From Neostapfia colusana (lineage: Eukaryota; Streptophyta; Magnoliopsida; Poales; Poaceae), in the NCBI GenBank assembly GCA_030760725.1, contig JASWHV010000016.1:19955084-20019083 (forward strand): 64,000 bases of DNA. Direction: 5' to 3'. Made by a program: the position numbers and the translations under genes. This document shows, piece by piece, positions 30,601 to 43,500 of the stretch (the first letter of the stretch is position 1; each line of letters begins with the position of its first letter). The notes below the pieces were generated by a model. The model was given only the letters and a program-made list of their open reading frames with translations. It was not told where the DNA came from and did no database searches.

Positions 30601-31571
30601 TCTAATAGGAGGGACTGCGGACGGTGTAACGGGGAGTTGAGGTGAACCGTCCGTGTTAGAGTTTCCAGGACAGCGCCATGGTAACTTAGCCATGACATTC
30701 CCAAGATTGCATCAATCTTCTGCCCCCCTAAGATAATCATAGTGGTGGGATATATCTTCCCACCTAAGCACAATGGTGCTTTTGGAACCATCATAGTTGC
30801 TGAAATCTTTCCTCCCGGTGAGCGGATCATATAAGAACACTCAGTTGGAAAGGTTTCCAGCTGATGCTGAGCCACATATGATGCACTAATGAAGTTGTGG
30901 GTTGCACCAGAATCGAACAATATTATGATGGCTTGATGGTTGAGAGTGAACGTACCCGCCAGCACGTTGTCTCCTTCTGGGGCGTCCTCATTGTCGAGGT
31001 TGCGGACGCCTCCAGTCCGCTGACCAACCTTCTTCACCAGAGGTCGGCCTCGAGCACCGCCCTGGAGCTGGGCTTGCCCGCTGCTCTGCTGCCCCTGGGG
31101 ACAGTCCTTCGTGAAGTGGCCCGCCTGGCCACACGCGAAGCAGGTAAAACGGGGCGGTCCCCCGCTGATCGGTGGACGGAATCCCGGGGCGCGTTGTGGC
31201 GGTGGAAACGCCCGGGGTACCGTCTGCTGCTGCTGTTGCTGTTGCTGTCTTGGTGGTGGCATCGGCGGACGGAACAAGGGTGCTCGGAACGAACGTCCCC
31301 CGAACTGTTGAGGTCGCGCCGGTGGACGCCACTGCTGCCCGGATGGTGTCCGATACACCATACGGTACTTCTGGGGAGCGCCACTCCCACCGCTGGGTGG
31401 AGCGCTGCGCTTCCGCTGCTCAGCTGCCAATTCCCGCTGAGCATCCTCTTGCATGATCGCGGCATTGACTAAGTCATTGAATGTGCCGCGGTTCCACTGT
31501 ACGAGGTGGGTCTTCATTTCGGGGTGTAACCCCCGATAGAAGTGCTCCCTCTTCTTCTCCTCCGTGGAGAT
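27660..31571 (-). pseudogene. Element E gag (end)-protease-RT-RNase H-integrase-chromodomain
   Basis: Minus strand, continuing gag after element F. In order: gag tail with a Gln-run microsatellite (about 31216-31255); CCHC knuckle Cys-Phe-Ala-Cys-Gly (about 31100-31145); protease Leu-Phe-Asp-Ser-Gly-Ala-Thr (about 30910); RT with Phe-Ile-Asp-Asp (about 29975); RNase H Asp-Val-Tyr-Cys-Asp-Ala-Ser; integrase with HHCC finger, Asp-Phe-Ile-Val-Gly, Ser-Asp-Arg-Gly-Ala and Thr-Asp-Gly-Gln-Thr-Glu; and a C-terminal chromodomain (about 27670-27840) ending Asn-Tyr-Pro-Glu-Phe. One in-frame TGA at 29907-29909 (an Arg codon, CGG, in F) breaks RT. Counting across F with one TSD removed, the frame is 1514 codons. 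Apart from that stop and F itself it is open. Confidence 0.92.
31567..31571. repeat. Left target site duplication of element F (GAGAT)
   Basis: GAGAT is followed by TGTGACAGG and recurs at 44555-44559 after ...CTGTCACA. Removing F and one copy restores the E gag reading frame exactly. Confidence 0.94.
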
Positions 31572-31613
31572 TGTGACAGGGCTCAGATGCCACGCTGAGA
31601 CGGCCCCACCGGT
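31572..31613 (-). repeat. Inverted copy of the F LTR terminus at the F 5' end
   Basis: 31572-31613 is the reverse complement of about 44514-44554 with one inserted G and one T/A change. The join to ordinary LTR sequence lies in the 10-mer GCCCCACCGG, which occurs directly at 41743-41752 and as its reverse complement CCGGTGGGGC near 44513-44523. F therefore has ~40-bp terminal inverted repeats, TGTGACAG at the left and CTGTCACA at the right. Confidence 0.92.
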
Positions 31614-34413
31614 GCCGACCCACCTACAGCCATTTTCATGCGGGAAAACCTTGCCCGGCAGCTGCGCCACATTCCCAGGAGCATGTAGGGCGAAACCGGA
31701 GCTCATTTGGTGGAGAAATGGGGGAGAACGAGCCATGCCAAATTTTCTGCGGGTGTGCACCCGCGGGCTCTGGCGGGAGGTTGAAGAAGCACCTGACCCA
31801 TGGGCCCCACGCGCTACTGTGCTGTTTAAAAATCAAACAGAGAGTTGTGCAACTTGTAAAATGCATAACTTGGTGTAGGAAGCTCCAAAAATAGTGAGAT
31901 AAATTTTGTTGGATTCCTTTAAGAGAGTACTATCCAGAGGTACAACCCAATTTGTATGAAACGAATTATTTAATTCTGGAAAATTCTTGGAAATTTTTCT
32001 GAAAAAGAATTATAGAGGGAGTTTGGTTTATCCAAAAATACCCAAATTTTGCCAGAATATTCTTTAGCATATTGTTGACCTTATAGCAAATTTTCAGCTC
32101 ATTTGAAGATCATTTGTGTAGGAATTTGCTAAAAACAATCTGCTGTGTTCATAAGAGTCCAGAAACATTTTCAGAAAATGTTTCCCACTTCCAAAAATCT
32201 GTTCTGAGCAATCCATAGCTCCAAAAATCATAGGAAAATTTAGATAAGATCTCTGGGACATACTTGGAATTGTAGTTCACTTAGTTGGGCATGAAAATGC
32301 ACATTACTTCAGAATTAATTCTTTTGAGCACAAATGCTTAAAGAATTGTTCTGGAAGAACTACCCAAGTAAAAGGGCTGAATTTTGGACCAGATGACTCT
32401 CATGTGATCAAGAACTCACATGTAAAATATCAGCCCAAGATGAGTCCTGGAACTCCCTGTTCTTATTCTCCATACTTATGTATAAGGGAAAAATACATAA
32501 GAGATATTGTGAGAATTATGGGGGACACAATATGACTCCACATTAGCTGCAATTTGGCAAGTTAAATCCTTAGGTAGTATAGAACCTGCTGTAAAAGTTT
32601 TGAGGCCATTGGAGTTCTTGTTCTTCAGTTGCACTCAAATCTTTTCAGCTTATCTATTATGTTCATTAGAGAAAAGGGTTAGTGTATAGCTAAGGGCCTT
32701 AAGGTCAAGTTAGTTTAATTCTGTTCTTTGCACAACAGAGGCAAACCAAGCCATGCTTGGCTTTTCCCACACAACCTCTGTTCTTAAGAAAGTAATTCTA
32801 TAACTTCTTTCCATTACATTCTATAAAATATGTGCATATGCATCTCAATAGGAACCACAACGAAGGGGACTCAAAGGAGTGATTCATCGAAGTGGATCAA
32901 GCTCCGGAGAGTCAAGGGTGGATCTGCAAGGATACTAACTGCTTATATACGACTACCCTGCAAAACAGGCAAGCTCCGGTTTGCATTTAACAGCTGTTAA
33001 GTTTTTATTTTGTATTCACCTTCGGTTAAGATTTGAACTGTGCATTAGGTCTAGTGTTTGATACTCCTCTTGCATAGCCAAATGACCCATGGAGTATTGG
33101 GTAGGTGTCTTTCACCGTGTAGAACTGCCATGCTTAAGTACGGTTCGGTAGAAGTCGAGTGGTGAGATGCTACTCGCAGATTTAGGGACAACAGGGGCAT
33201 ACGGGATTGGTTCGTAATTGAATTAGCAAGTTAAAAGTTGAGACCGGAAGGTTGTAGGAGCAGCAGGACATAGGGGCATGGGTGCTGTAGACCTGTCCGT
33301 GTCGGTCAAGGACCGATCCGTATGCGGCCCTGTTGAACAAGTTTGAGTTGTGTACCGGACTCATGCTGGCTATATGGGACCCAGTAAACCGATGTACCTC
33401 GGGAAGCTGTCGTTGGGACTTTTCGGGTCGCCTCAGGCGGACGGCCGGTGTGCAGTATGTGGGGAATATTCTCATGACATCTCATGTCGGAAGGTGCACC
33501 ATGAGAGTAGCTACTGTACGGGGCGACTTGATCGATTCAGCGGGGGTGAAACGGGGGAAAGGCTGCCACGTACGACGTCAGTGATGGTTGTTGTAGGCAA
33601 CGTCGAGTACGGGCATACGTGTCGTGTAGTCCGGGTGTTATTGATTCGAATCACCGTCGCTCGCGGAATGGACCGAGCATACTTGTTCTCACAGTCGTGA
33701 CGTAGTAAGAACTTGCATGAGAAAGGAACTAATCATATTGATGTGAAGTATTATACTAGTGTTGTATTGGATCTTGATGAATAGGCTAGTGCAAACTCGA
33801 TTCTTTTATGCCATGAGCAATTTACATCGGGGGAAGGCGTTTCTTGTTTGATTGTGGACTCCCGATGTGGCGTGCCCAGGGTTACTTAAAATACTGCAAT
33901 TAATACTGAAAGTAAGGATTCACTTTTAGGCGAGTTTACTTATGCTTATGCCATCCTATGTTAGGTCCATAACCTCACTTAGAGTTTCATGTTTAGGGTG
34001 ACGGTTAAGTCGTGCTGAGCGTTATGCTCACGGATGCTATCCGAGTTGTTTTGCAGGTAATTGACTCGCTGATTATGAGAAGGGATGCCGATGAGACTCG
34101 GGAACCTCCGAGTGCTTACTCAAAGAGCATCCTCGCTGCTGCAGATTGATCTTCGTGTTGCTAGTAAGAAACGTCCGCGGGCTGGACCGTTTCTTTGTTG
34201 CTAGTTTAGATATGAACCGTGAGAGTGATAGTCTTCCGCTGTAGTTTACTCTGATATATATTTATTTATAAAACAATCTTGTACGCTTCCGCAAACTATT
34301 TATGTAATATGATGTGTGTTCATCGACCCGTGTGCTGTTGGGTGCCGCATAACACGGCACCACCCAACGAGGTCCGGTGGGGCCGTCTCAGCGTGGCATC
34401 AGAGCCTGTCACA
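31572..34413 (+). repeat. Truncated 5' LTR of element F
   Basis: From 31614 on this matches 41753-44554 of the 3' LTR. The first ~1.24 kb of the LTR (40503-41742), including the TGTAAAAG start and the TATA box, is missing. It is replaced by the ~40-bp inverted cap. It ends ...CCTGTCACA before the PBS. Confidence 0.93.
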
Positions 34414-34415
34414 CA

Positions 34416-34430
34416 TGGTATCAGAGCTGC
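34416..34430 (+). promoter_or_regulatory. Primer binding site of element F
   Basis: TGGTATCAGAGCTGC two bases after the LTR, complementary to the 3' end of plant initiator tRNA-Met as usual for this clade. Confidence 0.92.
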
Positions 34431-35228
34431 GTTGGGAACAGAGCACGGATTGAGCATCATATTATGTCAAAAACTTAGGATACGGTGAGATAACGGTACT
34501 AGGCCCACATAAGGACTACTATTATTAGCATATAATGAAGGTGGCAAGCTAACTTATTTGTTATGTCGGAAAAATCGTGCATCTCGGGACGGTTTATGTC
34601 TTGGGGGGTGCACATATGCGCTGTCCACCAGTGCGCACAAGCTGAAGGGTGGAGCCTCACGGGTGGCAGGTAACCCGACCCGCTTTAGTATCCTCTACGA
34701 CTCTTCATGTCGTTTGGGGTATTCGAGCAACGTCTTCCCTGGCGTGCGTGGTGCAAATTGGGAGACCCCGTCACGTGGTCAGTAACGTGAACACGTAGCT
34801 CAAGGCGTGTTTGGCTTGAGAACACCTGGGCGAGTGATGACGGCCGGGTGTACAAACTGTTATGGATACCGGGTTCGGTGTGCAGCCAAACCTGATGATT
34901 GAGTGTGTTTTATGTAGGTACTAACCACGAAAAACCTTAGTGCGTGTACAACACGTTTGTGAGTGATCGTTTTAGTGCCACCTAATGATACGTGTATGCC
35001 GGTGTAATCCGGTTAGGTTTTTCTTTGGTGAGGCAACGTAGTACCGTCATATGTCTTACGGTGCATGGTCACCGTACTACACTGGATAGTATTCTTACCT
35101 ATGAAGAAATCATTCATGACTAACTTTCAAACTAAAAATGGATGTGATAAAGCACATATTAGTTACTGAACTCTTCATTTGGACTAAGTTTCAAAGAAGA
35201 GAATTACTAGGCTTCTTTTGATCTCAAA

Positions 35229-35244
35229 AACAGAGCGCTCTGTT
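35229..35244. repeat. 16-bp perfect palindrome in F leader
   Basis: AACAGAGCGCTCTGTT is self-complementary over all 16 bases. The E leader has a near-identical palindrome at 46067-46086. Confidence 0.85.
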
Positions 35245-35968
35245 CTGGCAGAAGTTTTGCCAAACTTTAACAGAGCGTAACTCTGATTAGTTTGACCCAA
35301 TGGAGGTGTTTGATGCGGTTCTGGAAAGTTTATTAAGTGCTCTACAACTTTTCTGTAGAACTCCAGAGCCAAATCCGACACCAACTTGATTGAACGTCCC
35401 GATGAATGCAAACTGTTCAGAAAACAGAGCAGCTGCAGACTTCTCTGGATGTTGCTGTAAATTAGCCGTCACAGTCTGTAGAAAAATTTCTAAGGGTCAT
35501 ATGATACACCGTTGGAAAGGTTAGGAAATTTGCAACGATTTTGTAGTTCATAGTTTGTTCAGAATTGTAACCCAGTTGTATGTAGAACTGTGATGAAAAC
35601 AGCCACATACAAAGGAGGTGCTGGCAAATTTTAGCCAGAAATTCTGTCAACTTTGAACAATCCTAACTTTTGTTCCAGAAATGATCTAGGGGCATGTGAG
35701 TACTCGTTGAAAATATACTGAAGTTAACTTTAACTTTGGTATTCAACTTGAGTTATGAAAATGCTAGTAACTGGATCAAATTCTGGGTTAAGTACTGAAA
35801 GGTCTGTTTTGTACCGAATGAGGGACTGGATATGTTGGCTTTAGAAAGATGTGTAAACATGAAATTTTGTTATGCTTTCATAAAGTTTTAGCATGTTCAT
35901 GTTTTACATACTTTCACATACTGCTGAGATCATGTTTTGACTCCCCTCAAAAATTATCTTTGTGCAGT

Positions 35969-38900
35969 ATGGTGCGTACTCATTCTCCGAGTAGGGTTGA
36001 TAGTTCTCGTCAAGAAGATGATGACTCGACTCCACCACGGGCACCGCCATCAACGGTATGGGCGGATGTCATGGCTCAGATGGTCGAGTCAAGTCAAGAG
36101 AACACAAGACTACTCCAAGCCTTGGTACAACAGGGCTTACTCCAGCGTGCACAACAGGACGTTCCACTTCGGAACGCCTACTTGGATTTCTTGGCGACAC
36201 AACCGCCAATCTTCACGGAAGCCCATGAACCAGTGGAAGCTGATCAGTGGCTTCGAGTTATGGAGTCGAAGTTTGGAGTGTTTGAGTGCGACGAGTATCA
36301 GAAGACATCATTTGCAGCTCAACAGCTCCATGGAGCCGCCGGAAATTGGTGGTTCGCTTATCTTGCCACCGTTCCGGAAGGTCATCAAGTGGAATGGACG
36401 GAATTTCGTGAAGCATTCCGTGCTCGTCACATTCCTATGGGTTTTATCAAGGCCCAACAGCAAGAATTCAGAAACTTGAAGCAGGGGGACATGAGTGTCC
36501 TCGATTATGTCCGAAGATTCAACCTTCTGGCACAATATGCTCCTGCTTATGCGACGAGCGAAGCTGCAATGTGTGACTACTTTTTCTATGGCTTGAGTGC
36601 CATACTAAAAGAGAAGTTAGCTTTGTTCAATCAAGGCAGTTACACCGAGTTGATCAGTGCTGCTCTGCTGCAAGAACAAGCGACACTTGAGTGTCAAGCA
36701 GAGAAGAGGGACCGGGAGGATGTGCAAGAAGACACACCAATCGTTCCTCGTAAATACCGTGTGGTGTATCACACACCATCCGAGGAGATATGGCAAGCAC
36801 CAGGGAGATCAACTCCGTACAGATTTCCTGCTCAAGAATCTTATCTTGAAGCAGCGCCATTTCCGCAGCAACGAATGATACCTGTTGCATCATTGCTGCA
36901 GCCAAGTGCCTCAACCTCTCAACCACAAGTCAACGAAGAACCGGGGAAACCTCCGTGTTCTTATTGCCACCGTTTTGGGCATTTTAGGCAGGAATGCCAG
37001 GAGAAGTTGGTAAACACCAGACAGCCATCATCATCAGGTGGTATGCCGCCACCTGCTCCAGTGAACATAACAGCATTGCAATCCGGGAGTGTGCAACATC
37101 TTGCGATTGAGGATGTCCCGGAGGGAGCACCGGTGTTAGCGGGCATGTTCACTCTCAAAGATGTGCCCGTGCTCATACTTTTTGATTCCGGTGCAACCCA
37201 TAATTTTATCAGCAAAACATGCGTGGATCAGCACCAATTATCCACCAATACCCCCACAACGAGTTTTCTTATACGTTCACCTGGAGGAAATATCTCTGCC
37301 AATCAGATTGTGTCCCGAGCAGCTTTGTGTTTGGGCGGAAAGATATACCCAACATCGCTGATTATGTTGGATAGGCAGAAGATAGACATTATATTGGGGA
37401 TGTCTTGGTTAAATCGTCACGGTGCCGTTCTCAATATCGGTAACCGGACTGTCCAGATTGACTCGCCGATTCACGGACAGCACACGCTGTTTTTAGACAG
37501 CGAAGATCCAGATATGGTAGAGGCCTACCACACGGAAGCGCTGAAGCTTGAAGATATTCCGGTGGTACGTGATTATCCCGACGTATTTCCCGATGACTTA
37601 CCGGGCATGCCGCCCGAACGGGACGTCGAGTTCAAAATTGAACTGGCGCCGGGAACGACGCCTATTTCACGAAGGCCTTACAAGATGGCACCTAACGAGC
37701 TAGCAGAGTTGAAAGAGCAACTGAATGAACTTATGAGCAAGGGTTTCATACGACCAAGTTCTTCACCTTGGGGTTGCTCAGCGCTGTTCGTTAAGAAGAA
37801 GGACGAAACACTACGGCTATGTGTTGATTACCGTCCTCTCAATGCTGTCACAATAAAGAACAAGTATCCTTTGCCCCGCATTGACATCCTGTTTGATCAA
37901 CTTGTGGGTGCAAAGGTATTTTCGAAGATGGATCTTCGGTCGGGCTATCATCAAATCAAGATCCGACCGGAGGACATACCGAAGACAGCTTTCTCGACGA
38001 GATACGGACTCTACGAGTACCTCGTCATGTCATTTGGATTAACCAACGCTCCGGCACACTTCATGTATTTGATGAATTCTGTGTTCATGCCGGAGTTAGA
38101 CAAGTTCGTCGTGGTATTCATCGACGACATATTGGTTTACTCCAAATCGGAAGAAGAGCACGCTGAACATCTGCGTACTGTGCTACAACGGTTGAGGGAG
38201 CACCAGTTATATGCCAAGTTCAGTAAGTGCGAGTTCTGGATTGATCAAGTGCCTTTCCTAGGCCATATTATTTCAGCAGAAGGTATCGCCGTGGACCCCA
38301 GCAAGATTGAACAAGTGCTGAAGTGGGAATCTCCCAAATCAGTCCACGAGGTCCAAAGTTTCCTAGGTTTAGCAGGATATTATCGGAGGTTTATTCCGAG
38401 CTTCTCAAAGATTGCTAAACCAATGACGGAGCTACTGAAGAAGGGCACTAAATACATGTGGAATACAGCATGTGAATCTGCATTCAAAACTTTGGTGAAA
38501 CATCTCACAACGGCTCCAGTTCTTGCTCAACCAGACACGACGAAGCCATTCGATGTATACTGCGATGCATCCGGCATCGGTCTCGGCTGTGTTCTGATGC
38601 AAGAAGGGCGTGTAGTCGCCTATGGGTCTCGTCAGCTGCGAAACCACGAGCAGCATTATCCAACTCACGATCTTGAGCTTGCTGCAGTGGTGTTGGCATT
38701 GAAGATGTGGAGGCATTACCTACTGGGTAATCTTGTCCACCTCTACACCGACCATAAGAGCCTGAAGTATATCTTCACACAGAAGGAGCTGAATATGAGA
38801 CAACGGAGATGGTTGGAGCTCATAAAAGATTATGAAATTGAGATCCACTATCACCCGGGAAAAGCCAACGTGGTTGCCGACGCGCTTAGTCGGAAAGCCC

Positions 38901-40438
38901 ACATTCACAACTTAGCGGTTGCTGAGTTGGAAGATGAAGAACCAAGCCTCCGTGTTATTCCGTATGGCGCGCTTTATAATCTCGCGCTCATTCCAACAAT
39001 CCGTGAAGAGATTGTTGAGGCTCAAAGAAGAGACAGAGGTATGTCTCACATACGGAGAAGACTGGACAACGGAGAGGTGAAATGTTTCCGGAAGGATGAG
39101 AACGGTACAATATGGTTTAACGACCGTATAGTGGTACCGCGCAATATGAAACTCCGGAAGAAGATCTTGGATGAAGCCCACCTATCAAAGTTTTCCATTC
39201 ATCCTGGAAGTAACAAGATGTACCAAGATTTGAAACAGAAATTTTGGTGGACGAGGATGAAGAGGGAGATTGCTAAATACGTATCCGAATGCGATACGTG
39301 TAGACGGGTCAAGGCTGATCATATGCGGAAAGCCGGACCGCTACAACCTTTGAAGATTCCGGCGTGGAAATGGGAGGATGTGAGTATGGACTTCATCGTC
39401 GGATTACCGCTCACATCCAGGAAGCATGACTCGATATGGGTGATTGTCGACCGGTTGATGAAATCAGCTCATTTCATACCGGTGAACACTCATTATCGAG
39501 CAAGACAATATGCGGAGTTATTCATCTCCAGAATTATATGTTCACATGGTGTCCCGAAGACCATCATTTCAGATCGAGGTGCGCTGTTTGTTGCTCGTTT
39601 TTAGGAGCAGCTGCATGCCTCGTTGGGCACTAAGCTGATTAGGAGCTCCGCATATCACCCTCAAACAGATGGACAAACTGAGAGGGTGAATCAAGTACTT
39701 GAGGATATGTTGAGAGCGTGTGCCATCCACCACGGTAGGAATTGGGACGATCACCTACCGCTGGCGGAGTTTTCATACAACAACGGTTATCAAGCGAGTA
39801 TTAAAATGGCACCGTATGAAGCTCTCTATGGCCGGAAGTGTCGCACACCACTGAATTGGTGTGAGTCTGGCGAAAGAGTTCTGTTTGGGATTGATCTTGT
39901 CAACGAAGCCGAAGACCGAGTTCGGTTGATACAAGAGAACTTAAAGGCTGCACAATCCCGACAGAAGAGCTACGCGGATCAGAGGCGTAGGCCATTACAT
40001 TTTGACGTCGGAGAACACGTTTATCTTCATGTATCCCCGATGAAGGGAATTCACCGGTTCGGTGTAAAGGGGAAACTCGCTCCCCGTTTTATTGGTCCTT
40101 TTGCTATCACGGAGAAGTGTGGACCCGTAGCCTACCGGCTGGAATTACCGGCAAGTCTAGCGGGTGTTCATGATGTATTTCATGTTTCACAGCTGCGGAA
40201 GTGCCTCAAATTCACCGCTGCTGTTCGCACTGAAGACATCGACGAATTGAAACCGGACCTGACCTACACCGAGCGACCGGTCCAGATTTTGGATGAAAAG
40301 ACCCGGGTAACCCGGAACCGGACGATCCGATTTTTCAAGGTGCTGTGGAGTAATCACACCGCGGAAGAGGCGACGTGGGAAAGTGAAGATTATCTCCGCA
40401 CCAACTACCCGGAACTTTTATCTTTGTACAGTTTGTAA
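35969..40438 (+). pseudogene. Element F gag-pol polyprotein, one nonsense codon
   Basis: 1490 codons from the ATG at 35969, chosen by alignment with the Met-Val-Arg start of E rather than an upstream ATG at 35849. It encodes all activities needed for retrotransposition. Gag N-terminus and core (residues ~70-260); CCHC knuckle (about 330-343); aspartic protease Leu-Phe-Asp-Ser-Gly-Ala-Thr (about 404); RT with Val-Asp-Tyr-Arg (about 619) and Phe-Ile-Asp-Asp (about 715); RNase H Asp-Val-Tyr-Cys-Asp-Ala-Ser (about 861); integrase HHCC finger (about 1071-1111), Asp near 1140, Asp near 1201 and Glu near 1238; chromodomain (about 1434-1488) with Trp-Ser-Asn-His and Glu-Ala-Thr-Trp-Glu. A TAG at 39602-39604 (codon 1212, Trp TGG in E) falls between the second and third catalytic acids of integrase. 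Otherwise the frame is open. Confidence 0.94.
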
Positions 40439-40489
40439 TTACCTCTCCCGTCTCGTTCCTCTTTTGTAATCTCGGGACGAGATTCTTTT

Positions 40490-40502
40490 AAGGGGGGAGG
40501 AA
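40490..40502 (+). promoter_or_regulatory. Polypurine tract of element F
   Basis: AAGGGGGGAGGAA directly before TGTAAAAGTCCC; nearly identical to that of E. Confidence 0.92.
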
Positions 40503-43500
40503 TGTAAAAGTCCCAAAAATGTGTATGAATAAAAACTATGGTTTGAGTTCATATGTGTGGCAATGACAGGAAAAATGGGACTTGCTAAAACTTTTCTTCA
40601 TGCAAAGTAATACATGGATGAACATCCAACATGAGGTTCACCTTTTTATTTAAAAATGTTGAACCAATAAGGAGTTAAATACCTCTTTGCATGTAAGTTT
40701 AAAATTCAGATTTGAAATTCAAAGTTCACACATATGGTGACCCAAAAACTTTGAATTAACATGCAGCCATATAGTTGAGTTTTTAGGGAAAAGGTTATCA
40801 CCAACTTTTCAATTGTAGGGTGGGCTCAAAGGAGAGCTAAAGAGAGGAAATTGCAAATTCTAAACCAAATTCAGATTTAGTCTTGCAAATTCAAACTAAA
40901 TTTGAAGAATTCAAATTCTAGCCCACCTTTTTAAAATTTAGCATTTTGGGGAGTGAAAAGATCAGCTTGAGAAGATATTTGCTGAAGAAATGGGGGGCGG
41001 GACCCACAGGTCATAGAGCTAAAGGAGGAGACTTACTCCCTAAGTTTTGCTCTCGGTGGGGACTTTTCCCGAGCAGCTCGCGAGCGCCACCGAGCAGCTT
41101 GCCGGTGACAGCTCCTGCTGCCGGTTGCCATGCGCTGGCGCCCTGGGGTCGGTCCTGGCCGCACCCCCAACGTGATAACGTGCCCCCCGGCCGAAGCAAA
41201 GCACAATTGCTTTCTCCTCCTCGCAAACAAACCGAGAGCAGAGCACCTCGTCGGCGCTGCTCCACTGCCCCTGTCTCCCGGCCAGACCAGCGCCTCTCCG
41301 GCAGGCTCAAGAGGTCACAGAGGTGCGCCAGGAGGTACTGACCCTCATCCCGTCGTCCTCTTGCTCTCCCCCGACGCCGGCTCGCCGGAATTCGAGTTTT
41401 GGCACCGGTGCACGTATAAAACAGCATGTGTTTAATTCGGGAAATTCTCCCAAACCGATTGATCACACCTCCTACAATTCAAACCACAGCAACTAGATGC
41501 CCTAGCGCCCTCCCACGCCGAAAACCAAAGGAAACCGACCCTCCTGTGTCCCGGGCGACGAGAAATCATCGCCGGCGGCCAAAACTGCCATGGTCCACGG
41601 TGAGGACTAGGTTGCAGCCACTTCCTGCATGATCTGATCCCCGTTCCATGTTCCTAGAACCATAGGGATGCTGTAGGACATCATAGCTCGCCGGGAGATG
41701 CCTTGGACACGCTGGAACGCGTCCATGTCGAGCTCCCGAGCCGCCCCACCGGTGCCGACCCACCTACAGCCATTTTCATGCAGGAAAACCTTGCCCGGCA
41801 GCTGCGCCACGTTCCCAGGAGCATGTAGGGCGAAACCGGAGCTCATTTGGTGGAGAAATGGGGGAGAACGAGCCATGCCAAATTTTCTGCTGGTGTGCAC
41901 CCGCGGGCTCTGGCGGGAGGCTGAAGAAGCACCTGACCCGTGGGCCCCACGCGCTACTGTGCTGTTTAAAAATCAAACAGAGAGTTGTGCAAACTTGTAA
42001 AATGCATAACTTGGTGTAGGAAGCTCCAAAAATAGTGAGATAAATTTTGTTGGATTCCTTTAAGAGAGTACTATCCAGAGGTACAACCCAATTTGTATGA
42101 AACGAATTATTTAATTCTGGAAAATTCTTGGAAATTTTTCTGAAAAAGAATTATAGAGGGAGTTTGGTTTATCCAAAAATACCCAAATTTTGCCAGAATG
42201 TTCTTTAGCATATTGTTGACCTCATAGCAAATTTTCAGCTCATTTGAAGATCATTTGAGTAGGAATTTGCTAAAAACAATCTGCTGTGTTCATAAGAGTC
42301 CAGAAACATTTTCAGAAAATGTTTCCCACTTCCAAAAATCTGTTCTGAGCAATCCATAGCTCCAAAAATCATAGGAAAATTTAGACAATATCTCTGGGAC
42401 ATACTTGGAATTGTAGTTCACTTAGTTGGGCATGAAAATGCACATTACTTCAGAATTAATTCTTTTGAGCACAAATGCTTAAAGAATTGTTCTGGAAGAA
42501 CTACCCAAGTAAAAGGGCTGAATTTTGGACCAGATGACTCTCATGTGATCAAGAACTCACATGTAAAATATCAGCCCAAGATGAGTCCTGGAACTCCCTG
42601 TTCTTATTCTCCATACTTATGTATAAGGGAAAAATACATAAGAGATATTGTGAGAATTATGGGGGACACAATATGACTCCACATTAGCTGCAATTTGGCA
42701 AGTTAAATCCTTAGGTAGTATAGAACCTGCTGTAAAAGTTTTGAGGCCATTGGAGTTCTTGTTCTTCAGTTGCACTCAAATCTTTTCAGCTTATCTATTA
42801 TGTTCATTAGAGAAAAGGGTTAGTGTATAGCTAAGGGCCTTAAGGTCAAGTTAGTTTAATTCTGTTCTTTGCACAACAGAGGCAAACCAAGCCATGCTTG
42901 GCTTTTCCCACACAACCTCTGTTCTTAAGAAAGTAATTCTATAACTTCTTTCCATTACATTCTATAAAATATGTGCATATGCATCTCAATAGGAACCACA
43001 ACGAAGGGGACTCAAAGGAGTGATTCATCGAAGTGGATCAAGCTCCGGAGAGTCAAGGGTGGATCTGCAAGGATACTAACTGCTTATATACGACTACCCT
43101 GCAAAACAGGCAAGCTCCGGTTTGCATTTAACAGCTGTTAAGTTTTTATTTTGTATTCACCTTCGGTTAAGATTTGAACTGTGCATTAGGTCTAGTGTTT
43201 GATACTCCTCTTGCATAGCCAAATGACCCATGGAGTATTGGGTAGGTGTCTTTCACCGTGTAGAACTGCCATGCTTAAGTACGGTTCGGTAGAAGTCGAG
43301 TGGTGAGATGCTACTCGCAGATTTAGGGACAACAGGGGCATACGGGATTGGTTCGTAATTGAATTAGCAAGTTAAAAGTTGAGACCGGAAAGTTGTAGGA
43401 GCAGCAGGACATAGGGGCATGGGTGCTGTAGACCTGTCCGTGTCGGTCAAGGACCGATCCGTATGCGGCCCTGTTGAACAAGTTTGAGTTGTGTACCGGA

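Larger units (their letters stand above)
34414..35968 (+). other. Leader of element F
   Basis: 1.55 kb between the 5' LTR and gag with no supported ORF. It begins with the PBS and contains a perfect 16-bp palindrome at 35229-35244. It ends in TTTGTGCAGT directly before the gag ATG, which resembles a 3' splice site. Confidence 0.7.

Noticed and set aside
34416..34430. tRNA gene at the TGGTATCAGA motifs
   Set aside because: Only about 15 bases match a tRNA 3' end, and they lie directly after LTR ends, so they are primer binding sites.
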